From Fidelibacterota bacterium (GTDB taxonomy: Bacteria > Fidelibacterota > Marinisomatia > SCGC-AAA003-L08 > TS1B11), in NCBI GenBank assembly GCA_020354025.1, contig CP070638.1, positions 2,237,093 through 2,301,092 on the forward strand: a stretch of 64,000 nucleotides of DNA. The letters are read 5' to 3'. Both the position numbers and the translations under genes were made by a program. A model generated the notes under the pieces. It did not search any database. It was not told the DNA's origin and saw only the letters and a list, made by a program, of their open reading frames with translations. Below are positions 1-10,300 of the stretch, in pieces (positions within the stretch are counted from its first letter, which is position 1; every line of letters starts with the position of its first letter).

Positions 1-339
1 AAACAGTCCTCCGGCAGGTCTGAACATCACAGCGGCGCTGTTATAGTTGATATCTGCAATCCACTGGGCCATGCCGGCCGCAGCACTGATAGTGCCCTCA
101 AATCGAGCCATGGCGGCGGGATTGTAAAACATGGCTATGGCGGATGCCTCTTCCTGGCCCGTCATGGCGTCTCCAAGCGCCGCCGCACGGGCGTCAACAG
201 AAAAGGATAAGAACTTCATACTGGTTTGAGCTCGTTTAGTGTACTCGCCGTCACCGTTCTCATCCTGCCCGTAGCCGGTAGATACAGCAAGCCCGGTCAT
301 CAGAACGAGTAAAGTCGCTACTTTTGTGAACTTTTTCAT
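1..339 (-). CDS. PorV/PorQ-family outer-membrane protein, N-terminal part (runs off the window)
   Basis: The 113 visible codons begin with a signal peptide (MKKFTKVATLLVLMTGLAVS) and a short acidic linker. They continue with the PorV/PorQ opening: a KFLSFSVDARAAALGDA stretch followed by AMFYNPAAMA. This pattern is known from FadL-like barrels that serve as shuttle or attachment factors of type IX secretion, and from UPF0164 proteins. The gene lies downstream of a secreted protein with a T9SS-like tail and a TonB receptor on the same strand, so a role in surface export or anchoring fits. The ATG is preceded by GAGGG about seven bases upstream. The barrel itself is outside the window, so PorV, PorQ and general UPF0164 cannot be separated. 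Confidence 0.75.
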   Translation of the reverse strand, partial: MKKFTKVATLLVLMTGLAVSTGYGQDENGDGEYTKRAQTSMKFLSFSVDARAAALGDAMTGQEEASAIAMFYNPAAMARFEGTISAAAGMAQWIADINYNSAAVMFRPAGGLF

Positions 340-386
340 TGGATTTCCCTCAGTTTATATCTTTACTCTCTCTCTAAGGAGTCGAA

Positions 387-430
387 CATTCCCCTAGCTG
401 CCGCAAACAAGCTCGATTTCTTGGGGAATG
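387..430. repeat. 8-bp inverted repeat in the leader of the PorV-like gene
   Basis: CATTCCCC (387-394) is repeated as GGGGAATG (423-430) with 28 bases between. It sits between the stop of the 741-residue protein gene and the start of the PorV-like gene, both on the minus strand. It could be an attenuating or protective hairpin in the intercistronic RNA. There is no T tract for a classic terminator. Confidence 0.35.
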
Positions 431-453
431 CTCATCTGTTTCAGACTTATGCC

Positions 454-2679
454 TCAACGGACAATTACGAATTTTTTCATGATCTTCTTGTTGGTCTCGT
501 TATCCGTGATCACGGCGATGTAGAGACCACTGGACACTAACTGCCGCGAAGTCGTTGTGTGATTCCAATATTCGTCACCGGTACCGTCAGTATGCTCGAT
601 GGTATCAATCAACTCACCCAATTGGGTGTAGATCTTGATGGTGCATTTGCCCGGGATATCCAGGAAGGCGAGCTTGTCCTGCACGTCGGGCCAACGAATA
701 TCCATATCGGCACCGATATGGAACGGGTTCGGTACGATCACAATGTCTTCCAGGTCTCCCGACAGCCGCCCTGGCATGACCGGGAAGTAGGTCTGGGTGT
801 AATACCGGTTGCTCTTCAGGGGCACACCAGTCGGCGTATTACCGGTCGCATCAGTATTGTTCGGGCCTATTGCCGTGATGTAATAGAAGTGCTCCAGACC
901 CATGATCGGTCCATTGTCGTCAGCGACCGCATCATGGTAGTCCCGGGCACTGCCCGCCAGTGAGGCGACCAATTCATAGTGGGTCGAATTGTGGAAGATC
1001 GGTTGCGTGCGCCAGATCTCCCAGGCTACGGGATCCGATGCTCCCGCGTAGGTCGTCCACACCAGGTCAATGGCTTCACCCGACGAGGTTACGTCGAACG
1101 TTGCCGGCGGTAGTGGGGCCCTTGGAATGTCCATGCCGGACTCCCAGTTGGCTTTGGCCCGCTCAAACATCTGGAATATGGAATCCTTGGCCGACAGCAC
1201 CCACTCGCTCTTGGTCATTGACACGCCGCTGCCTTCCGGCCACTCGATTTCAAGCTCATCTCTTTCCGCCGCGGACGCGTACTTGTAGGCGTAGCCGATA
1301 TCCACCTTGGCTTCGTCGCTCAGACCCGCAACGCCCTCAGCGATGACGAGGCGGACATCGTCATCAGGATCCATGGTGTAAGGACCGAAGCCCTCTGTGA
1401 ACTGCCAGCCGCCCCAGTCATGGATACCCAGGATGTTGCTGGGGTCGTTCCGCGGTAGGGTGAAATACTGCCCCGGCGGCTGCCCCGCATCGCTCGGCTC
1501 GACATGGTCGGCATGATGGGGATAATACCTGCCGGTGGTTATATGTTCATTGTACTGGCGGAGCATGAGACTCTTATCGTACTCGCCCTCCACCAGGTCC
1601 ACGTGGTCACTGTTGAACATGCCCATGGTGGACGGCTGCCGGCCCGCCAGATCTTCAGCATCGGCGCCGCCAGTCTGCCAGGTACCGGCCGGTGTCGGAT
1701 CCACAGCGTTGGTCGGGTCGTCGGCGGTATTATCGGCATGGAGGTAGAGACGACCAACCATGTGAGCCGCAGCCAGACGCCCCAGGGTGTCCCCTGGTAT
1801 CGAAAGTTCGGCAATCCAACCTTCCGCGTGCTCGCGCCACATGGGCCGGCCGAGAGAATTGAACTCCGTCTGACCGGGTACGAATCCGGCCCAGGAATAC
1901 TGGGCTGTGAAGTCCACACCATAGTCCTCGTGACCGTCACCCACAGCGTCATTCATCGTAAACTGACCCCATGCGCAGCCACCATCGGTGATCCAGGCCG
2001 CGCAGGGCTGCAAACCGTAGCGTTGACACCAGAAAAAGTAGACGTTGTTCAGGACCTGATCCGGCAGCTCCACATCCAGATCCTCATCGACGTCACCGAT
2101 ATTCTTGAAGGTATACTCGATGATGTGGTAGTTGTCATGGAACTGCTGGTCAAAGGCGTAGATGTTGATTTCCGACTGAATACCAACCCGGTTGGTGTTC
2201 CGGTTGTAGATCTGCCGGTCAGCCTTCATCGCTGGATCGATCTCGTCAATCACCGTCCAGCGGCGGAATGAGACAGCTTCGTTGACCCGCACCACTGGCG
2301 GCTCAAACCGGCTGATCTGTTTGAACTCCCGTTTGAAGAACTGGGCGGCGCCAATGGTACGGGGCCCCACGTGGGCGATCTTTACTGGATAGAGCTCGCC
2401 TGTCTCATCGGTGAAGTTGGTAGCCGTTATCCACAAGGCCTCCGCCCGCTTGTTGCCTGCGTTCTTCTCGATAGCCGGAAAGGATAGCTGGCTGTTACCA
2501 TCAGCCTCCTCTTCCCGAAGAGCACCGGCCTCCGAGTAGGGGGTGGTCAGACGGCCTATATCCATCCATTTGTAGCGGTACTGAGCAGAGAGCTGGTCGG
2601 CGCCAGCCAGCATCAGCACGATTCCGAGCAGTGCGAACAGCCGTCCTGCGTCTAGCCACTTTTGGTTGCGTGTCTTCAT
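454..2679 (-). CDS. Secreted protein with fibronectin-like region and type IX-like C-terminal sorting domain
   Basis: The 741 residues start with a signal peptide (about 1-32, ending LSAQ). A long unique region follows without a recognised catalytic motif. A fibronectin-III-like stretch lies near 535-640. The C-terminal 80 residues (IVPNPF near 660, then GELIDTI, SGLYIAVI and a final KKFVIVR) have the pattern of the T9SS type A/Por sorting domain. Such proteins are exported to the surface and the tail is usually trimmed. It lies 60 bp downstream of the TonB receptor and upstream of a PorV-like gene, so the three are probably co-transcribed. AAGGG six bases before the ATG supports the start. 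The function of the central region is unknown. A surface ligand-binding partner of the receptor is an inference from position. Confidence 0.7.
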   Translation of the reverse strand: MKTRNQKWLDAGRLFALLGIVLMLAGADQLSAQYRYKWMDIGRLTTPYSEAGALREEEADGNSQLSFPAIEKNAGNKRAEALWITATNFTDETGELYPVKIAHVGPRTIGAAQFFKREFKQISRFEPPVVRVNEAVSFRRWTVIDEIDPAMKADRQIYNRNTNRVGIQSEINIYAFDQQFHDNYHIIEYTFKNIGDVDEDLDVELPDQVLNNVYFFWCQRYGLQPCAAWITDGGCAWGQFTMNDAVGDGHEDYGVDFTAQYSWAGFVPGQTEFNSLGRPMWREHAEGWIAELSIPGDTLGRLAAAHMVGRLYLHADNTADDPTNAVDPTPAGTWQTGGADAEDLAGRQPSTMGMFNSDHVDLVEGEYDKSLMLRQYNEHITTGRYYPHHADHVEPSDAGQPPGQYFTLPRNDPSNILGIHDWGGWQFTEGFGPYTMDPDDDVRLVIAEGVAGLSDEAKVDIGYAYKYASAAERDELEIEWPEGSGVSMTKSEWVLSAKDSIFQMFERAKANWESGMDIPRAPLPPATFDVTSSGEAIDLVWTTYAGASDPVAWEIWRTQPIFHNSTHYELVASLAGSARDYHDAVADDNGPIMGLEHFYYITAIGPNNTDATGNTPTGVPLKSNRYYTQTYFPVMPGRLSGDLEDIVIVPNPFHIGADMDIRWPDVQDKLAFLDIPGKCTIKIYTQLGELIDTIEHTDGTGDEYWNHTTTSRQLVSSGLYIAVITDNETNKKIMKKFVIVR

Positions 2680-2739
2680 GCTATTCCCTTCAATCTTCTA
2701 TTGGTTGCAAGATTGTGATTTTTCTAACTGGCATTGACC

Positions 2740-5700
2740 TTAGAACCAGACCCTCAATCCGAACATGATGCTCCGCGGATTCAAGTAAGTGCGGTATGTC
2801 TCGTTCGGCATGTCAATATAGGCTTTGTCCTCCAGCACTTCGTCCACAAAGCTCCCATCGGCTGCTCCCCAGGCGTGGGTAGTTTTATTGAACTCATAGT
2901 ACTTGTCTTCGTCCTCTGCCCAGCCCAGGACACGGCGATCGGACTCAAGAAATTCATATGTACCCGCTTCTGCATCGAGTACAAAATCCGGAAGCGATTC
3001 AAAGTCCTTCGCCGACTCAATGGGCACAAAAGCGACGCCGTCCTTGCGTTTTTCACCGGGTTGGTCTTCACCGTAGGGATGCAGGTAGGGCTGGTCGAAC
3101 TCCTCCCACGTTTCCTTTGGCAGGTGGAGTGACATCATGTAATAATCCCAATCGCTGGGACTATCACCCGCGAAGGGGGGGTAACCACCAGGGTACAAGT
3201 ACATGTGCTTGAGGTTGAGGACGTTGTTGATATCCATGAAGAACTGGGCCCGGCCAATACCGGTCTCGAAGTTCTTGCTCAGCCGGATATCGAGGTTGTA
3301 ATAGCTCTTTATCCGGACGTTGTCGGCCAGACCAGAAATCGCAGCGCCGCCGGGGCCGTTCCAGGTGAAGGCCATACCGGCACGCCAGCTTCCGAGCAGG
3401 TCCAGACGCCAATCGCCCAGCGGATAGAGACCCGCTAAAGAGGGGCCAAAGTCGGGGGGCGCGAAGAAATCGATATTGAAATGACCGAAAGGATTGGTCA
3501 CCGGTTTATCCTGATAGTGATCCTCGGTAGTCCGCTGGTAACTAGCCATATCAATGGGACTCTCATGTTGCTCCAAGAAGCCGAAGTTCCCGTTCTTCTC
3601 GATCATGTAGGTGTAGTTCACAAATCCGCGCATATACTTGCCCACGGTCTTGTTCAACGTTAACTCTAAACCACGGACATCCCCGTAGTGAAGCGATTCC
3701 CATCTTAAATACCACACCTCGTCGTCTACACTCCAGTGCTCGACGTCATTAGGTTGGTTCGACCGGTCATGATAGTAGCCCGAGACCCGGAGCAGGTACT
3801 GATCCAGTAGACTATGCTCATAACCAAGTTCGTAGGACACCGTCTTCAGCAGCGGGATCTCGGGATTCCCAATCTCCATAACGGCTCCCTGCCAGCGGGT
3901 CTGGATCTGGAACAGCTGCCGCTGCTCGGGGATATCGCGGAAGTGACCGTAGTTGAAGTACAGCTTGCTCTCCGCCGTAATCGGGTAGGAGACTCCGATA
4001 CGCGGGCTCACGGCTACCTGTGCGTCGAGCTTCTTTATCCCCGGTTCATCTCCAAACAGGGCTGCCTGTGTCTCATCTTCGAAAAGATCCTCTCTATTCC
4101 TGTAATTCGCATTAATAAGGCGCTGATCGAACATTGTATGGTTCCACCAGTCCTCTCCGGGACTGAAGTAATCAAGGCGCAGACCCAGGTTGGCGATCAT
4201 GCCCTTGAACTCCAGCTTCTCCTGCACGTAAAAGGCAGCTTGCATGGTATTGCGCTCCCAGCGTGCCTTGGAGCGCTCCAGGTGTACGATCACCGAGTCG
4301 TCTGAGCTGTAGTTCATGTCGAAGTTGTAAAGGTTCAACTCCATCCCGGCCTTCAGCTGGCTCCAGCTGTTGGTCTGGTTGGTGAGATCAAACTTGACAG
4401 TGGTAATAGCGATATTCGATGTATCCCGTGCCCGGGCCCAATGCCCACCCAGACGAAGACCACTACCGGGACTGGAGCTGCCGGCGGAAGTCCAACCGTA
4501 AGGGGCCTCATCCAGCTGGTACTTACCGCTGAAATCAGCCTCAGCCGCACTGACGCGATTACCCGAGCTGTCTACATTGATAGTATACTCTTTCTTAACC
4601 CTCTCGGGAGTAAGGAGAACTCCATCCTCATCGTATTTTAACTCCGCCCGATGGTAAAACGGATGAGTACGGTACTTGGATTTCATTTGGGTCGCCGACA
4701 GCCTGTAGAAAGTACTGGGGCTCAGAGCATGGGTGAACGTCGCGCCCAGCTGCTGGCGGGTTAAATCACTAATACAACGAGTTCCCCATCCGAACATGTA
4801 GTCTTGATTAGCCCAGAGCACATTTTGATTCCAGCCGGCTCCCCAGGGATAGGAGAACACACCGCCCCATATCGGATCGGTATACTCAACGATTCGGTAA
4901 GCCTCGTAGGCCTGACCTGAGTTGGTGCCCTGCAGCGCGCTTATCTGGAGCTTCATATTGGTGCCAATATCGGCCAAAAGCTTCCCCTGAATGGTCTCCT
5001 GAATATTGGAAGTCCGCTCCATGGGGAATATATAGGGGTCCTGGGTTTTGCGGTAAGAAAACAGGAACCGCAGATTTCCCAGACTGGAACTCAGGCCGGG
5101 GATCACCGGCCCCCCAAGAGTGAGATCGACATCGTATTCCGGATCCTCGGTTGTGAAGTCTTTACGATGGTGATATTCAAATACTTCCTGGTATTCTTCT
5201 GCCGTCAGGTTGTTGTAAAATGTGGCCGGATTTGTGACATCGTCATCATCTTTGGCACTACTGGCCACATTATCCCACCCTTGGAAAACAGGATACTGCC
5301 ATTGGGTATACTTGTCCCATACCCCCTCTGCTTCCGTGCCGACAAAGGCTACATCCGGATCTAGGAAGGGACGTATGTAGTAGGCGTCGGGATTGTCTAA
5401 TCCGGGGCCGTCACCGAAATAGAGTTCATGGGCCGGACTGTAGCGCACCAGAACATCCGCCGAGTAACGAGAGGCCGAGGGATCCTTGGTGATCACGTTG
5501 ATCACGCCGGAACGGACATTTCCATACTCGGCATTGAAACCACCAGTCTGGATCTGGATCTCGCTCATGGCGGTAAAACTGACTGCGGAGAAAGGCTCGT
5601 TGCTGCGGCCGTCTCGCATGGTGGCGCCGTCTACCACGAAGGCCATCTGATCGGTACCGCCACCGCGAATGCGCATACCCGGCTCAATACCGGCCTGCAG

Positions 5701-6171
5701 GTTGATGAACTCGCTCACACCCGCCACGGGGACATCCTCAATCTCTATAGCACTGACGTTGGCGACATTGGCGGAAACGTCAGGCTGTACCACTGGACGC
5801 ACAGCGACGACTCTTACCTCTTCCCCGGCAATAGCCTCGACGCTCATGCCAAAATCGGCGGTCGTAGTAAGGTTCAACAGTACCCTTACTTCTGACTGGA
5901 CAACAGCAGCATACCCGATAACCTGTGCCCGGACACTGTACGTGCCGGGAGGTACGGCGATGATAAAGTAATCGCCATTGGCATCGGTAGCTGCACCCAA
6001 GGCGGTTCCTTCAACGAGAACATTCGCCCCGGGAAGCGGGTCACCTGTAGCACTATCCACAACCCGACCGGCAATTTTGCCGGTGGTTTGCGCCCATAGA
6101 GTACCCATCACGGCAACAGTCATGATGATAGAACGCAACGCTAGACTCAGTATGGAAGTTCTTGTTCGCAT
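2740..6171 (-). CDS. TonB-dependent receptor with N-terminal carboxypeptidase-regulatory-like domain
   Basis: The 1143 residues comprise a signal peptide (1-28, ending LWAQ), a CarboxypepD_reg-like domain (about 32-110, with GRVVDSATGDPLPGANVLV), a plug (about 125-240, with RIRGGGTDQMAFVVDG and GGFNAEYGNVRSGVINV) and a long beta-barrel. The barrel ends in an aromatic residue (LRVWF) as expected for BAM-dependent outer-membrane insertion. The stretch EEVRVVAV just before the plug may be the TonB box. Such receptors import large ligands across the outer membrane using ExbBD-TonB energy. The substrate cannot be read from the sequence. AGGA precedes the ATG by about ten bases. The secreted protein and PorV-like genes follow on the same strand. 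A phytase remnant lies upstream on the other strand, which may hint at an ancestral phosphate link. Confidence 0.9.
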   Translation of the reverse strand: MRTRTSILSLALRSIIMTVAVMGTLWAQTTGKIAGRVVDSATGDPLPGANVLVEGTALGAATDANGDYFIIAVPPGTYSVRAQVIGYAAVVQSEVRVLLNLTTTADFGMSVEAIAGEEVRVVAVRPVVQPDVSANVANVSAIEIEDVPVAGVSEFINLQAGIEPGMRIRGGGTDQMAFVVDGATMRDGRSNEPFSAVSFTAMSEIQIQTGGFNAEYGNVRSGVINVITKDPSASRYSADVLVRYSPAHELYFGDGPGLDNPDAYYIRPFLDPDVAFVGTEAEGVWDKYTQWQYPVFQGWDNVASSAKDDDDVTNPATFYNNLTAEEYQEVFEYHHRKDFTTEDPEYDVDLTLGGPVIPGLSSSLGNLRFLFSYRKTQDPYIFPMERTSNIQETIQGKLLADIGTNMKLQISALQGTNSGQAYEAYRIVEYTDPIWGGVFSYPWGAGWNQNVLWANQDYMFGWGTRCISDLTRQQLGATFTHALSPSTFYRLSATQMKSKYRTHPFYHRAELKYDEDGVLLTPERVKKEYTINVDSSGNRVSAAEADFSGKYQLDEAPYGWTSAGSSSPGSGLRLGGHWARARDTSNIAITTVKFDLTNQTNSWSQLKAGMELNLYNFDMNYSSDDSVIVHLERSKARWERNTMQAAFYVQEKLEFKGMIANLGLRLDYFSPGEDWWNHTMFDQRLINANYRNREDLFEDETQAALFGDEPGIKKLDAQVAVSPRIGVSYPITAESKLYFNYGHFRDIPEQRQLFQIQTRWQGAVMEIGNPEIPLLKTVSYELGYEHSLLDQYLLRVSGYYHDRSNQPNDVEHWSVDDEVWYLRWESLHYGDVRGLELTLNKTVGKYMRGFVNYTYMIEKNGNFGFLEQHESPIDMASYQRTTEDHYQDKPVTNPFGHFNIDFFAPPDFGPSLAGLYPLGDWRLDLLGSWRAGMAFTWNGPGGAAISGLADNVRIKSYYNLDIRLSKNFETGIGRAQFFMDINNVLNLKHMYLYPGGYPPFAGDSPSDWDYYMMSLHLPKETWEEFDQPYLHPYGEDQPGEKRKDGVAFVPIESAKDFESLPDFVLDAEAGTYEFLESDRRVLGWAEDEDKYYEFNKTTHAWGAADGSFVDEVLEDKAYIDMPNETYRTYLNPRSIMFGLRVWF

Positions 6172-6596
6172 CTGATCCTACTTCCTTTCCGTGCTGTGTT
6201 TAAACTTGCCTATGGTTCGATTCTGACACTGTTGGGTCGGGGTTGATTTTTCCCCTAGTCCTTATATCTCTTTAGTGAAACATAATTTTGCCCAATTATA
6301 CGAAAGATACCTGTTAAAAGCAAGGGTAAAGATGAGACAGGAATCCCCTCAAAATGAGCAGGCGACGTTCATAGATATTTGCCCCGCAAGACATTTGGCC
6401 GGTTTTGGCATTCATTATATATACCTGGGCTTCTCTAAAAATAGCCTGAACGCAGGATTATAATCTAAATTTATTACCAAATTTAATATTAAATATATAT
6501 TATACCGGCATGGGAACAATCCCACTTAAAGTTTGGCTTACTCAACCTAATGAAGTTTGGCTATTTGTATAAGTGTCAAGACTTATATATAAGTCC
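6172..6596. other. Intergenic stretch with AT-rich promoter region of the TonB operon
   Basis: No credible gene is seen. Around 6470-6505 the sequence is very AT-rich (TAATATTA and TATATATTATA runs). It is a reasonable place for the minus-strand promoter of the TonB operon, although no clean -35/-10 pair can be named. A 62-codon open frame at 6275-6463 has no ribosome site and no recognisable protein pattern. Confidence 0.4.
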
Positions 6597-6960
6597 AAGG
6601 CCACATTGCAGGCACCAGGTTCGGAGAACCAGGACCAGATGTTTATCTGGATTCATCCTGCCGATCAAGCACAGAATAGGACTATCGCTTCGGATGAAAA
6701 TGCAAAGATGCCCTAGTGTATATGATCTTAGGAGCAACGCTGTTAACTTGATCCCAGCGCCAGGCAAACTGGGTAATGTAGGTACCCGTTGCCGATTTCC
6801 ACTTAGTGGGCAGCTCGTAGATATTGTGGCATATAATAACCGGAAACAAGGCAGGATTATTATATATAATATGGATTCAACCATGAGCACTATCGCTGCA
6901 AGCGAGGCGGTTGAGATTACGGGAGTTCCCGGTCTGTTGACGAAATATCCCCGGCCTTAG
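6597..6960 (+). pseudogene. Decayed 3-phytase (beta-propeller phytase) fragment with a frameshift
   Basis: Two adjacent frames each carry part of one family pattern. The first frame (about 6597-6710) reads IWIHPADQAQNRTIASDENA, matching the D-x-AIW-hydrophobic-x-P-x-D and following strand of beta-propeller phytases. It then hits a stop. The next frame (about 6703-6850) continues with VYDLRSN, GKLGNV, FPLSGQLVDIVAYNNR and IIIYNMD, which matches the family order VYDLDG, GKLNNVD-R, FPL-G-VDI-A-NR and IYxxD. The join is a frameshift near 6705-6715. Only about 100 of the usual 330 or more residues remain, and neither the propeller end nor a signal peptide is present, so this is a remnant. Family assignment is from remembered motifs and needs a profile search. 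Confidence 0.6.
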
Positions 6961-7155
6961 ACCTGCTCTAATCCCTTTTATCCAGGTAAGCCAGCACGAT
7001 TTTGATTGTCAGAGTCGACCATTCTGATATTTAAGGAATGAGTATATATGATAGCTACTACATTAATGGTATGTAGCTACAAGACCGGGAGGTTGATCCG
7101 CTAACTGATGGCAGTCTTACACTGATTCTTAAGTTTTCTATGGGAGGAATCATGA

Positions 7156-7265
7156 CGGAGGAGAAATGTCCTCCGGCGTCCACATCAGCCGTCTGTTTTT
7201 CCCACTAACGGCTGGGAAGGTAAAAACTAAGCCTTGGAAAGGCAGGGTGCGGCTCTTAGTTTTTA
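7156..7265 (+). promoter_or_regulatory. Two hairpins in the leader of the rhamnosidase gene
   Basis: CGGAGGA (7156-7162) pairs perfectly with TCCTCCG (7169-7175) around a six-base loop. Further on, TAAAAACTAAG (7221-7231) pairs perfectly with CTTAGTTTTTA (7255-7265), enclosing 23 bases that can fold again (GCCTT / AAGGC). The second stem is followed by TATATG rather than a long T run. The pair lies 60-170 bases before the start of the rhamnosidase gene on the same strand. It may be a cis-acting leader RNA or an attenuator. It does not match a riboswitch class known to me. Confidence 0.4.
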
Positions 7266-7322
7266 TATGTGCAAGTATCCAAAAGGATCTGAAGACATAC
7301 AAATCCAAATCAATTATTTCAG

Positions 7323-10300
7323 ATGAAGAAAGCCGCCATGAGAATTAGCGGGAGAATATACCTTGGCTGTATCATAGGCATTATTGGACTGGTAATCTGC
7401 ATCAGTTACGGGGAGGTTCAGACGGGTCAGGTTGCTACGAAACCAACAATCCCTTGCCCTACTAACTTGAAGGTCGAGTATGCGGAAAGACCCCTCGGGA
7501 TCGATGAGTTGAATCCCCGGTTCGCTTGGCTGCCACTACTGGATAACCAAGGCATCCAGCAGGCTTGCCAAATCTGGGTTGCGACATCGCTGATAGGGCT
7601 CCTGAACGGGGAAAACATCGTCTGGGATAGCGGCAAGATAACATCGTCTGACAGCAGGGAAATCGAGTACGCTGGTCCCGCGCTTGAATCGCGCACTCGT
7701 TATTTCTGGAAGGTCCGTGTCTGGGATAGCCAAGGGCGCGTATCTGATTGGAGTAGCCCTTCCTGGTGGGAGATGGGTCTTCTAGATCCAGATGACTGGC
7801 AAGCTGAGTGGATCGGCGGTCGTCAGGACCTTGACCACGATTGGTCTGACCTGAGGATCACTTTCGATTTCACACTCAACGGAACTGCACTGAACTTCCT
7901 GTTCCGTGCCAGACCCATCGGTAAGACCTACGGCGAGACTTACAACTGGGAGATCACGAGCATCGGAGGCCGACCGACGCTGCGTGAGCAGGTTCGCCAC
8001 TACCCCGGCGGTAGCAGCTCCCGCACGACCCTAACGACGCTGAAGGAAGTGACCATTCCCAACATCACTGTCGACGACCTTGTCGGGAAGCGGCACCAGA
8101 TTGTCATCGACGCCAACGGCTCTAAGATCATGACCTGGATCGACGGTATTCTGATCGACACGGTAATCGACGATAGCCAGAAGTCCGGTACGATCGGTGT
8201 CAAGGCGCAGCAGGCAGAGGCTGCCCTCATCCACCAGGTCTCGGTCGATATCGCTGGTAACACCGTCTTCCTCACTGACTTCGCGAATAATACGAATCCG
8301 TTCACGGCGGGGCACCCGACGATTGACGGACTCCAGGTCTCCGGGATTGCCGATGGCAAGGACGCCGTGCTCCCGATCTCAATCCCCGCTCCGCTGCTGC
8401 GGAAAGTCTTCGACATCAACGGCAAGGTTGAGAGCGCCCGGCTCTACGTCACAGCAGGCGGCTGGCCTAAGATCACCCTGAACGGCCAGAAGGTCGGAGA
8501 TACGGCGCTGGAGAATGGATTCACTGCCTACGACAAGCGTGTCCTCTACAGCACGTACGATGTCACAGAACTTGTTCAGGAAGGCAGCAACGTTATCGGC
8601 ATAGAGCTTGGCCGCGGTTGGTACGGTGTCACCGTCCCCAACGAGTGGTACTGGCACATGGCTTCATGGCACGGTAATCCTAGCCTGCGGGCCCAGCTGG
8701 AGATCACGTTCACCAACGGCGAGCGGCAAATCGTGACAACAGACGGTATCTGGCGGACAATGGACGGACCAACCACGGACGACTCTATCTACGGCGGCGA
8801 GCACTACGATGCCAGGTTGGAGCCCACAGGTTGGCGGAATATCGACTACAACGACGACTCCTGGGTGCCTGCCACTGTAGTTGCCGGACCAGCGGGCAAA
8901 CTGGTCGCTGCGGAGCTCGAGCCTATCAAGGTCATCGACACAATCAGCCCTGTAGCCATAACGGAGCCGAGACATGGCACCTATGTCTTCGACTTCGGCC
9001 GGATCTTCGCTGGGTGGGTGCAGCTTAACGTGTCCGGTCCGGCCGGTCAGACAGTCTCGATGATTCACGCGGAAAAGCTGAGTACCGAGGGTACCGTGCA
9101 GGTTGCTAGCAGGCTGATTGATGCCCAGCTACAGACTGACTATTACACCCTCGCTGGCGGCGGTTCCGAACAGTGGGAGCCCAGCTTTTGCTATAAGGGA
9201 TTCAGGTACGTGCAGGTGGAGGGCTTCCCGGGCACTCCAACCCGTGCTGCGCTGGTCGGGAAGATCGCCCACTCATCGGTGGAGTTGGTCGGGACTTTTA
9301 CCTGTTCCAACGACCTGCTTAACAAGATCCAGCAAGCCGCCCGCAATACCATCCTGAACAACCTTCACGGCTTCCAGACCGACACTCCTACCTACGAGAA
9401 GAACGGTTGGACCGGCGACGCCCAGGCATCATCGCTCGCAGCTGCAATCAACTTCGATATGGCGAGGGTCTGGACGAAGTGGATGGCCGACTTCCAGGAT
9501 GCCCAGTCCGCGAAAGGTGAGATTCCCGAGATCGTGCCCACGACGTCCTACTACGGTTACGAGAACACTCCAGGTTGGAATATGACCTGGGGCCCGGTAC
9601 CGTCTTGGGACGCCGCGACCTTCATCCTACCGTGGGATATGTACCGCAACTACGGCGATACGAGAATCCTCACCGAAATGTACGATACACAGAAAAAGCT
9701 CGTCGAATACACCGGGGCGTATATCAACGCGGCTACCAACTACACCTATAAAAATCCGAACAACCTTTTCCTCGGGGAATACTCCGGGAGAGGACCCGTC
9801 GGCCCAGTCGACGCAACGGCCGTGGCCTATCACTATTTAATGGTTGAAATGCTGGCGAAGATTGCAGACATCCTGGGTAAGACTACAGACGCGGCCACCT
9901 ACCTAGTACTCGCTGATAACATTCGTGATGCGTACAACGCCAGGTACTGGGACGCGACGCAGGAATACTACCGAACCGTCGGTGCGAACGGTACAGTTCA
10001 ACCGTATGCCCAGACACAAAACGTCTTACCCCTAGCGTTCGGTCTGGTCCCCGAGGGTCACGAAACAGCCGTTGTCAACCGCCTCAACGCAGATATCGTG
10101 GCGCGGGACTACCACCTCACCGCAGGTATCTACGGCATTAGGTACCTCATGACAATCCTTAGCGATTATGGCTACACGAACACCGCATTCCGGGTTGCCG
10201 CTCAAACGACAGAACCGAGCTGGGGTTGGTGGATTGCTAACGGTCTGTCAACGATGCTCGAGGGCTGGAGCTTGAACTCGCGGTCCTACGACCATCACTA

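Noticed and set aside
2427..2435. TTATCCACA resembling a DnaA box
   Set aside because: A single copy inside a coding gene with no cluster, so not an origin.
6576..6890. 104-codon minus-strand frame opposite the phytase remnant
   Set aside because: Its residues look random and it is the antisense of a stretch with a clear family pattern on the plus strand.
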